Source: an uncultured Verrucomicrobiota bacterium (GTDB lineage: Bacteria; Verrucomicrobiota; Kiritimatiellia; RFP12; UBA1067). From it: 7,099 nt of DNA. Within the stretch, counting starts at the first letter, position 1, and each line of letters begins with the position of its first letter. Below the pieces are notes generated by a model that saw only the letters and a program-made list of their open reading frames with translations, did not search any database and had not been told where the DNA came from. The DNA is taken from contig CAMOXA010000077.1 in NCBI GenBank assembly GCA_946628745.1, positions 1 through 7,099 on the forward strand, in the 5' to 3' direction. Below are positions 1 to 5,735 of this stretch, one piece after another. Made by a program: the position numbers and the translations under genes.

Positions 1-2382
1 GACAGTGCCAGAGCCTGAAACAGCGCTAGACGAGCTTTCGCTTCCCAAGGTGCCGTTAACATTGAGTATACCATCTACCACAAGACCATTGCGAGTATGC
101 CAAGTCTTGTCTGCCGCGACAGTGAGCACCTGATTAGCCGGGACCACTATTCTTCCGCCAGAGAGGTCCGAAGCATTGCCGCTACCAGCTCCATTGAGGA
201 AAACCTGCTTGCCCAACGCCTTGATAGAACCAGAGAACTGCGAGGCGTCCGTAAAATTCAGGAATGGACGGCAATTGCCATCGTTGATGTCCCAGAAGGT
301 GCCAGACCCCTTCAATCCTGCAATAGTTATAGTCCTCGCCGTCCAGCCCTCATTGTTATACCAAGCATAATTTGTGGAATCATCCTGAAGAATAAGCGTC
401 CACGGAACATTGGCGGTTGCCATATATGCTCGGACGTTCGTGAACTTGACAAAGGATTTAGCGTTACCCCATTTGTTCAAATCATTACTGGACGCATCAG
501 TTGTATTGCTGCCAAGACAAGTAGTGACTTTTGTGTCTGTAGCTTCACCTCTTGAAGTGTCGCCGATATTTTTCACCCACACGGTTCCGACCCAACCAGA
601 CGAATTATCAAAGCCCTTTGTAGTTAAAGGCTGCGAACCATCATCATACACGACCGTACCGCCACCAGTAAATGTTGTAGCATCAAGGCGGTCGGCGTTG
701 ATTTTCAGTGTAACCAAGTCGCCGACATTGATGGTGGCGGCGGAAATCTTGGCGGAGCCGTCAAGCGTGAGTGTGCCGTTGCCTGTTAGATAAACGGTTC
801 CAGACAGCGTCTTGGCCTCGCTAACCGTGTAAGTCGTGTCGCCAGAGACATCTATGATAAGGTCGTTCTCCGTGGTCTCTGGCTTAACTTCGATAATCTG
901 GATAGCAGCAATGCAACCACGCGCAGTGGGAACATCCCCGCCCGCGCGATGTCCTACAACCGTAAGGGTAGAACCCGAAAGCGCTTCTGTCACGAGCACA
1001 TTGCCGCCTTCTGCAATAGCATTGGCGCTATCCTTTGCGCCAGAATTGCCCCACGCCGTCGTGCCTTCCGTCAGGGTGCCGTTCTCATACGTGTACTTCG
1101 TACCATTAATGGTGTCGTAACCAAACGGGAGGTTCGCAGTGTCTGTCGAATGATATACAAGAACGCGATATTTGTAGTAAGGTATGCCAGTGACAGTAAC
1201 AGTCGGCGTGGGATTGCCTGCATTCTCGTCGATATAGCCATGGAGAGGATTGCTCGACGGTGTGAGGAGGGAACAGTTATGGCTACCGCGTGTGCCGGAA
1301 ATCGTAACACTCACACCCGACATTGCGGAAGCCGCGCCGGTGGAATCAATTGCATTAACGGTGTTGAACGTGGTGGCATTGTTGGATACGACAAAATTGT
1401 TCCAGGAAGTGCCAAGGACGGCATAGCCAGTACGACCGACGTCGGCTCCGGTCGTGAGGCCGTTGGCTGCGTCATTCGTGAAGTTGATGTTGATGGAGGG
1501 CTTGTAGGTCGCAACACTGGACGGATCGCCGTCAACCCAGTAAAGGACGATGCCTATAGAGGTCTGGACGAGTTCGCACGTACCGACAGGGTTGGTTGTC
1601 TCGAGAGTTGTCGTGCCGGTCGAGTTCACCGAAGTGATTTTCACGATCTTGACGACATCACCAGAAGAATTCTTGACCTTGATGGTTGCATCCGCTGTGA
1701 AGGTCTTGGTGGTTGATGTGAAGGAAACAAGTGTATTTGATTTGACTTCCTTTGTGCCAGAGAGCGTCACTTCAGCCTGCTTGATTATATGCTCGCCAGC
1801 AGAAATCGCACCCTCGTAAATGACTGAACCTGCGCCGGCAAGGTAATAATGGAACGGGAGTCCGCTATTTTCATTACTACCAACAGCGAGCGCAGACTTC
1901 CAGGTAACACCTCCTTCACTTGCAGAAGATATTATCAGGGGGTTGCTTCCGCCCAACTGCCCAGGCGTGGATTTTGTTATTTTTATTTTAGATTTTGAAT
2001 CGGCAGTCAACCAAATATCACTATCGACTGACTGAATTTTGCTTACAGTGAAGGTAACATCCGCCCCACCATATGCGCCAACTTTCAGTAAATACCCGTC
2101 GAGCGCAGTAGTTGTCGACACTGTCTTTTCGCCATCGACTAGCGCCGATTTGAAAACTCTACCATCTGAAATATTATAATAAGGTATTTTTCCTGAATTC
2201 CAGTTTGCAGCGGCACTCCATTCTGTTGCAGTTCCATCTGTTCCGCCTGTGAAAGTATTTTCATATGTCTCTTTCTCTCCTGTGACTGGATTAGTCTTTT
2301 CGACTGCAGCCATTGCGACGAGGGGCAGGGCGAGGGCTGCCGCCGCGAAATAGCGCGTTATTCTAGTTATTATCGATTGCAT
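1..2382 (-). CDS. Large secreted modular beta-rich protein, N-terminal 794 residues (C-terminus beyond window)
   Basis: Seen: reading the minus strand from the ATG at 2382-2380, all 794 codons down to base 1 are open, so the gene is cut by the left edge. AAAGGAG lies 7 bases before this ATG. Residues 1-25 form a signal peptide: Arg7 and Arg10, a hydrophobic stretch from about Phe12 to Met24, and a likely cleavage after Ala-Met-Ala (23-25). The mature part is Thr/Ser/Gly/Asn-rich with few Cys and no further membrane segment. It carries a W-x5-NW-x4-P motif (Trp55, Trp61, Pro67), a compact module at about 296-499 (SININF, WNN, LHGYID, GIPYYKYRVLVY, ARGCIAAIQIIEV), then beta-helix-like repeats with GWVGTVWVKNI (596-606), FSGSI (716-720) and a final LNVNGTLGSE stretch. 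Known, from memory: such architectures recur in PVC-group, notably Kiritimatiellae, surface proteins and resemble autotransporter-like passenger repeats. Inferred: an exported adhesin, matrix or glycan-binding protein. No catalytic motif was recognised and any C-terminal anchor is out of view. Confidence 0.88.
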   Translation of the reverse strand, partial: MQSIITRITRYFAAAALALPLVAMAAVEKTNPVTGEKETYENTFTGGTDGTATEWSAAANWNSGKIPYYNISDGRVFKSALVDGEKTVSTTTALDGYLLKVGAYGGADVTFTVSKIQSVDSDIWLTADSKSKIKITKSTPGQLGGSNPLIISSASEGGVTWKSALAVGSNENSGLPFHYYLAGAGSVIYEGAISAGEHIIKQAEVTLSGTKEVKSNTLVSFTSTTKTFTADATIKVKNSSGDVVKIVKITSVNSTGTTTLETTNPVGTCELVQTSIGIVLYWVDGDPSSVATYKPSININFTNDAANGLTTGADVGRTGYAVLGTSWNNFVVSNNATTFNTVNAIDSTGAASAMSGVSVTISGTRGSHNCSLLTPSSNPLHGYIDENAGNPTPTVTVTGIPYYKYRVLVYHSTDTANLPFGYDTINGTKYTYENGTLTEGTTAWGNSGAKDSANAIAEGGNVLVTEALSGSTLTVVGHRAGGDVPTARGCIAAIQIIEVKPETTENDLIIDVSGDTTYTVSEAKTLSGTVYLTGNGTLTLDGSAKISAATINVGDLVTLKINADRLDATTFTGGGTVVYDDGSQPLTTKGFDNSSGWVGTVWVKNIGDTSRGEATDTKVTTCLGSNTTDASSNDLNKWGNAKSFVKFTNVRAYMATANVPWTLILQDDSTNYAWYNNEGWTARTITIAGLKGSGTFWDINDGNCRPFLNFTDASQFSGSIKALGKQVFLNGAGSGNASDLSGGRIVVPANQVLTVAADKTWHTRNGLVVDGILNVNGTLGSESSSSAVSGSGTV

Positions 2383-2389
2383 AGGATTG

Positions 2390-2396
2390 CTCCTTT
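2390..2396 (-). promoter_or_regulatory. Shine-Dalgarno site of the secreted-protein gene
   Basis: On the minus strand this reads AAAGGAG, 7 bases before the ATG at 2382. It fixes the start of the large left-hand gene and supports the signal peptide that follows. I could not assign a -10/-35 promoter for this gene: the GC-rich stretch at 2440-2490 and the hairpin array beyond it show no good pair of hexamers on the minus strand. Confidence 0.85.
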
Positions 2397-2506
2397 CGAA
2401 TCATTGGTGTTTTCTGTGTGTAGTTGAAATCTGCGATTGAAAGCGCGAGCGCGGTGCGGGGCGGCGAGGCGCAGGGCGGGAGAGCGCGAATTTTCGGTAG
2501 TATGCC

Positions 2507-2602
2507 TTGACGCGCGGCAGGAGAGGTTGCAAATCGCCAGGTCTGTCGGCGATTTTGCAGTCAAATCGCCGGTAGAGTTGGCGATTTGCGATTGACGCGC
2601 GG
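2507..2602. repeat. Two 32-bp tandem hairpin units flanked by 11-bp direct repeats
   Basis: Seen: AAATCGCC occurs at 2531-2538 and 2563-2570, and its complement GGCGATTT at 2548-2555 and 2580-2587. Each pair makes a stem with exactly 9 unpaired bases (2539-2547 and 2571-2579), and the two units repeat at a period of 32. The second stem extends to 9 bp (CAAATCGCC/GGCGATTTG). The outermost arms also pair with each other over 10 bp (GCAAATCGCC at 2529-2538 with GGCGATTTGC at 2580-2589). The block is bracketed by the direct repeat TTGACGCGCGG at 2507-2517 and 2592-2602. Further GCGATTGA copies lie at 2588-2595 and 2433-2440. Inferred: a multi-site operator, a structured 5' leader of the minus-strand gene, or a REP-like element. 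There is no U-tract, so a simple terminator is unlikely. Confidence 0.7.
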
Positions 2603-2800
2603 GAGGGTTGTCGACGGAATTGAAATCACCCCTTGGCGCGACTTCATATCGAGCCTTTGGAATGGCGACATTATTTAGCGCCTTAGTCGACTGGCCTCGG
2701 CACATGATGATTCTATTTCCCCTTGCCAAGCAATTGTATCATAAACAGCCGCGCGCCGTCAATAGGCCGCGGCAGAAATTATCAATGCGCCGTCAAGCCG

Positions 2801-2821
2801 GATCGCCGCGAAAGTGCGATC
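2801..2821. promoter_or_regulatory. Short palindrome upstream of the ATPase promoter, candidate operator
   Basis: GATCGC (2801-2806) and GCGATC (2816-2821) form a perfect 6-bp inverted repeat separated by 9 bases, ending 18 bp before the -35 box of the ATPase promoter. The half-site ATCGC is also the core of the repeated hairpin arms at 2531-2594, which hints that one DNA-binding protein might recognise both places. A 6-bp palindrome in GC-rich DNA can arise by chance, so the regulatory reading is tentative. Confidence 0.3.
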
Positions 2822-2839
2822 GGGACCCGAAATTTGTCA

Positions 2840-2869
2840 TTGACTTTTATGGGCCAAAAGCGGTATAAT
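2840..2869 (+). promoter_or_regulatory. Sigma70-type promoter of the V-ATPase operon
   Basis: A -35 box TTGACT (2840-2845; 5 of 6 consensus) and a perfect -10 box TATAAT (2864-2869) are separated by 18 bp. Transcription would start near 2876, giving a leader of only about 22 bases before the subunit E start codon. That leaves just enough room for the Shine-Dalgarno site and no room for a riboswitch or attenuator. The near-consensus match suggests a strong housekeeping promoter for the whole ATPase operon. Confidence 0.85.
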
Positions 2870-2887
2870 CACACCATTTCAAACTGT

Positions 2888-2893
2888 GGAGGA
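2888..2893 (+). promoter_or_regulatory. Shine-Dalgarno site of subunit E
   Basis: GGAGGA lies 5 bases before the ATG at 2899 and close to the expected 5' end of the transcript. It sets the start of subunit E and is the strongest ribosome site in the operon. Confidence 0.85.
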
Positions 2894-2898
2894 TTGTC

Positions 2899-3468
2899 AT
2901 GTCTGAAGACTTGCAGGGATTGCTTGAGAAAATCAACCGCGACGGCGTCGAAAAGGCGAATGCCGCCGCGGAGAAAATAATCGCCGAAGCGAAGGCGAAA
3001 GCGGCGGAAATCACGAGGGCCGCGAACGAAGAGGCGGCCAAGGCAAAGGCCGACGCCGACAAGGCGGCGAAGGACTACGCGAGCCGCGCCGCCGAGACGG
3101 TCAAGCAAGCGGCCCGCGACACGATTCTCAAAGTCGAAGCCGCGACGACCGCCATGCTGGAAAATCTCCTCGGCAAGAACGTCGAAAAGGCGCTAGCCGA
3201 CGAAAAGACCGTCCGCGAGCTCGCGGCCGAAGCAGTCAAGGGCCTTGTCGCACCGGCCGAAGTCGCCGCGCCGGCGAAACTCGTCGCCGCGCTCAAGGCG
3301 CAACTCGCCTCGCAAACGAACATCAAGGTGGTGCTCGACGAATCCCTCGACGCGGGATTTGCCGTGAAGATCGACTCGGGCCGCGTCGAACACGCTTTCA
3401 CCCCCGAAGTAATCGCCGCCGAACTCGCGAAACGCCTCCGCCCGGATCTCGCGGCGCTCTTGAAATGA
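2899..3468 (+). CDS. atpE: V/A-type ATPase subunit E (peripheral stalk)
   Basis: At 189 residues this is the usual size for V/A-ATPase subunit E (also called NtpE; not the F-type c subunit of the same symbol). Seen: residues from about 10 to 85 are an Ala/Lys/Glu-rich, proline-free helix with heptad-like spacing, as expected for the long E coiled coil. The rest (about 90-189) is a mixed globular domain ending in an Ala/Leu-rich helix. Known: E pairs with a second stalk subunit (G/H) and holds the A3B3 head still against the membrane part while the rotor turns. It is cytoplasmic. The start is fixed by GGAGGA and the promoter just upstream. The stop overlaps the next start as ATGA, implying translational coupling. 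Low sequence complexity makes the family call lean partly on position directly before the A and B genes. Confidence 0.88.
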   Translation: MSEDLQGLLEKINRDGVEKANAAAEKIIAEAKAKAAEITRAANEEAAKAKADADKAAKDYASRAAETVKQAARDTILKVEAATTAMLENLLGKNVEKALADEKTVRELAAEAVKGLVAPAEVAAPAKLVAALKAQLASQTNIKVVLDESLDAGFAVKIDSGRVEHAFTPEVIAAELAKRLRPDLAALLK

Positions 3469-3923
3469 GTTTAAGCACAGACTACATCGTGGCGAGCCTG
3501 CCACAGCTCGCTTTCGGACAGCCCGCGCCGATGGCGTGGGACGCATTCGTCGCGGCGTGCGGAGGGGCGGCGCCCGCTTCCGCCAAATGGGCCGATCTCG
3601 AGACCCAGCTCAGGAACGCGCTGGCCGAAGCGCGCGGCGGCGCCAAGTGGAAGCGTCCCGCGGCCGGCTGCTCGCTGTATTGGCGCGGCCGCGTGCTCGC
3701 ATGCTTCCAGGAAAGCGATGTCGCCAGGCGCGACGCCATGATCGACAAGGTGTGGTGGGACGCCGCGGGCGAACTCACCGATCTCGCCTCGCCGCTCGGC
3801 AAGGGCGCCCTTGAAACGTACGCCGTGCGCCTGCGCATCGCCCTGAGGCGCTCGCTGATATCCAAGGACGCCGGCGGCGCGGCGTTCGACCGCCTGACGG
3901 CGGCCACCAAAAAGACCTTCTAG
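3465..3923 (+). CDS. DUF2764-like V-ATPase operon protein
   Basis: A 152-residue soluble protein encoded between subunits E and A. It begins with YIVASLPQLAFGQP (residues 7-20), which fits the N-terminal pattern I associate with DUF2764, a family found at this same place in bacterial V-ATPase operons of Chlamydiae and Bacteroidetes. A later LETQLRNALAEAR stretch (about 46-58) also fits. The remainder is helix-like, with KWKRP and VWWDAA segments, and I see no membrane segment or signal peptide. It is shorter than the relatives I remember, so it may be a reduced form. The start codon overlaps the subunit E stop by 4 bases (ATGA) and has no clear Shine-Dalgarno site, so translation is probably coupled to E. 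Function is unknown; its fixed position suggests a role in assembly or as an accessory stalk protein (inference). Confidence 0.72.
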   Translation: MSLSTDYIVASLPQLAFGQPAPMAWDAFVAACGGAAPASAKWADLETQLRNALAEARGGAKWKRPAAGCSLYWRGRVLACFQESDVARRDAMIDKVWWDAAGELTDLASPLGKGALETYAVRLRIALRRSLISKDAGGAAFDRLTAATKKTF

Positions 3924-3962
3924 CCGGACACGGGTTCATAAACAAATAAAGCACTTCTCATT

Positions 3963-5729
3963 ATGACAACAACAGGAAAGATCGTAGCGGTAAACGGCAA
4001 CATGATAACCGTCGCCTTCGACGGGGCGGTAGCGCAAAACGAAGTCGGCTACGCCGTGCTGGGCGACAAGCGCCTCATGGCCGAAATCGTCCGCGTGCGC
4101 GGCACGAGATGCGACATGCAGGTGTTCGACGACACGACAGATCTCATGGTCGACGACAGAGTCGAATTCACCGGCGAACTGCTCGCGGCGGAACTCGGGC
4201 CCGGGATGCTGGCCCAAGTGTACGACGGCCTGCAGAACCCCCTCGCCGACCTCGCCAAGGAAGCGTCGAAGATATCCAGGGACGCCGGCTTCTTTCTTCA
4301 GCGCGGCATGTACCTGCCCGGACTGCCGCGCGACAGGAAGTGGGACTGGCACCCGACCGCCAAACCGGGCGACCGCGTGACGGCAGGCGACTTCCTCGGC
4401 TGGGTCACAGAAGGCATCTTCGACAACAAGCTGATGCCCGGCCACAAGATCATGGTCCCGTTCGCGTTTCGCGGCGTCTACACGGTCAAGTCCCTCGCCA
4501 AGCCCGCCGACTACCTCGTGACGGACACAATCGCCACATTGACAGACGCCAGCGGCAAGGACGTCGACGTGCAGATGCTGCAGCGCTGGCCGGTCAAGGT
4601 CCCGATCAAATGCTACACCGAACGTCTCGCCCCGACTGAAACGCTCGAAACGACGGTTCGCACGATCGACACGTTCTTCCCGGTCGCCGTGGGCGGCACG
4701 TACTGCATCCCGGGACCGTTCGGCGCGGGCAAGACCGTGCTTCAGCAGACGACGGCGCGCTATGCAAAAGTCGACGTAGTGATTTCCGCAGCATGCGGAG
4801 AGCGCGCGGGCGAAGTCGTCGAGACGCTGAAGGAATTCCCCGAAATCGTCGACCCCAAGACCGGCCAGTCGCTGATGAAGCGCACGATCATCATCTGCAA
4901 CACGTCGTCGATGCCGGTCGCGTCGCGCGAGGCGTCGGTGTACACCGCAGTGACGCTCGCGGAATACTTCCGGCAGATGGGCCTCAACGTGCTGGTGCTC
5001 GCGGACTCCACCTCGCGCTGGGCCCAGGCGATGCGCGAGCTGTCGGGGCGGCTTGAGGAGATTCCGGGCGAGGAGGCCTTCCCGGCCTATCTCGAATCGC
5101 GAATCGCAGCGTTCTACGAGCGCGCGGGCCGCGTGAAGCTCAAGGACGGCTCGACAGGATCCGTCACGATCGGCGGCACGGTCTCGCCCGCGGGCGGCAA
5201 CTTCGACGAGCCCGTCACGCAGGCGACGCTGAAGGTCGTCGGCGGCTTCCACGGGCTTAGCAGGGCGAGGTCCGACGCGCGCCGCTACCCGGCCATCGAT
5301 CCGCTCGACAGCTGGAGCCAGTACAATTCCGTCATCGAACAGGATCGCGTCGAAAGAGCAAGATCCATTCTGCGCAAGGGCAACGAAGTCGGGCAGATGA
5401 TGAAAGTCGTCGGCGAAGAAGGCACGTCGCTCGCCGACTTCACGACATACCTGAAAGCGGAGTTTCTCGATGCGGTGTATCTGCAGCAGAACGCGTTCTC
5501 CGAATTCGACTCGTCCACTCCCGTCGAACGCCAGAAGGCCATGTTCGACCTCGTCGAAAAGGCGCTCTCGACCGAATATTCTTTCGCCGGGAAAGACGAG
5601 ACGAGACGGTTCTTCCTGGATTTGCAGCAGACATTCATCGACTGGAACGACAAGCCGTTCGGTTCGGACGAATTCAAATCTCTCGCGACGGAACTCGCGG
5701 CCAAGATCGACGGCGCCAAAAAGGAGTAA
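3963..5729 (+). CDS. atpA: V/A-type ATPase catalytic subunit A
   Basis: A 588-residue catalytic subunit (NtpA) that, as A3B3 with subunit B, couples ATP hydrolysis or synthesis to ion movement across the membrane; it sits on the cytoplasmic side. Seen in order: N-terminal beta-barrel (about 1-70, starting TGKIVAVNGNMITV), the A-specific insert (about 110-190), Walker A GPFGAGKT (251-258, Lys257), ACGERAGEVVE with catalytic Glu280, ICNTSSMPVASREAS, Walker B region LVLADSTSRWAQA (344-356, Asp348), GRLEEIPGEEAFPAYL, SPAGGNFDEPVTQ (from 408), and a helical C-terminal domain. All key residues are present and the length is normal. GERAGE replaces the GERGNE seen in archaeal/Thermus-type enzymes and matches the chlamydial form as I remember it. 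No good Shine-Dalgarno precedes the ATG; the 39-base gap before it is A-rich instead. Whether the ion is H+ or Na+ cannot be told without subunit K. Confidence 0.97.
   Translation: MTTTGKIVAVNGNMITVAFDGAVAQNEVGYAVLGDKRLMAEIVRVRGTRCDMQVFDDTTDLMVDDRVEFTGELLAAELGPGMLAQVYDGLQNPLADLAKEASKISRDAGFFLQRGMYLPGLPRDRKWDWHPTAKPGDRVTAGDFLGWVTEGIFDNKLMPGHKIMVPFAFRGVYTVKSLAKPADYLVTDTIATLTDASGKDVDVQMLQRWPVKVPIKCYTERLAPTETLETTVRTIDTFFPVAVGGTYCIPGPFGAGKTVLQQTTARYAKVDVVISAACGERAGEVVETLKEFPEIVDPKTGQSLMKRTIIICNTSSMPVASREASVYTAVTLAEYFRQMGLNVLVLADSTSRWAQAMRELSGRLEEIPGEEAFPAYLESRIAAFYERAGRVKLKDGSTGSVTIGGTVSPAGGNFDEPVTQATLKVVGGFHGLSRARSDARRYPAIDPLDSWSQYNSVIEQDRVERARSILRKGNEVGQMMKVVGEEGTSLADFTTYLKAEFLDAVYLQQNAFSEFDSSTPVERQKAMFDLVEKALSTEYSFAGKDETRRFFLDLQQTFIDWNDKPFGSDEFKSLATELAAKIDGAKKE
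5721..5726 (+). promoter_or_regulatory. Shine-Dalgarno site of subunit B inside the end of subunit A
   Basis: AAGGAG lies 9 bases before the ATG at 5736 and is made from the last Lys and Glu codons of subunit A, directly before its TAA. This close arrangement suits coupled, matched synthesis of A and B, which are needed in equal numbers. Confidence 0.8.
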
Positions 5730-5735
5730 AAGACA

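Larger units (their letters stand above)
2383..2898. other. Divergent intergenic region, no convincing gene
   Basis: These 516 bases separate the minus-strand secreted-protein gene from the plus-strand ATPase operon, so they must hold control signals for both. Contents from left to right: the minus-strand Shine-Dalgarno site; a very GC-rich purine-biased stretch (about 2440-2490); the 32-bp tandem hairpin array with its flanking 11-bp direct repeats (2507-2602); a plainer stretch (about 2611-2750); a 10-bp direct repeat GCGCCGTCAA (2753-2762 and 2787-2796); a GATCGC palindrome (2801-2821); and the ATPase promoter (2840-2869). Short open frames here have no good start context, no recognisable protein family and run into the promoter, so I call none. 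Confidence 0.75.

Noticed and set aside
949..1716. 255-codon plus-strand open frame
   Set aside because: It lies wholly inside the secreted-protein gene on the other strand, has a composition unlike a folded protein (very Arg/Gly/Cys-rich) and no ribosome site that I can see.
97..1819. Several other plus-strand open frames of 64 to 152 codons
   Set aside because: They are shadows of the continuous minus-strand gene, which has a start signal, a signal peptide and consistent domain motifs.
2496..2533. Minus-strand promoter for the secreted-protein gene (TTGCAA with CATACT)
   Set aside because: The -10-like box matches only 4 of 6 positions and the spacing between the boxes is far from 17 bp, so I cannot support it.
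2529..2595. CRISPR-like repeat pattern
   Set aside because: The repeated arms are only 8-10 bp, alternate in orientation and have 9-base gaps; this is a pair of hairpins, not repeats with spacers of CRISPR size.
2529..2595. Rho-independent terminator
   Set aside because: The stems are not followed by a T-run on either strand and they lie upstream of both divergent genes, so there is no transcript end to serve here.
2370..2729. 119-codon minus-strand open frame across the hairpin array
   Set aside because: It overlaps the start and the Shine-Dalgarno site of the secreted-protein gene in another frame, its sequence is dictated by the hairpin repeats, and no family is recognisable.
2608..2868. 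86-codon plus-strand open frame upstream of subunit E
   Set aside because: It starts at TTG with poor spacing to any ribosome site and runs through the -35 and -10 boxes of the ATPase promoter.
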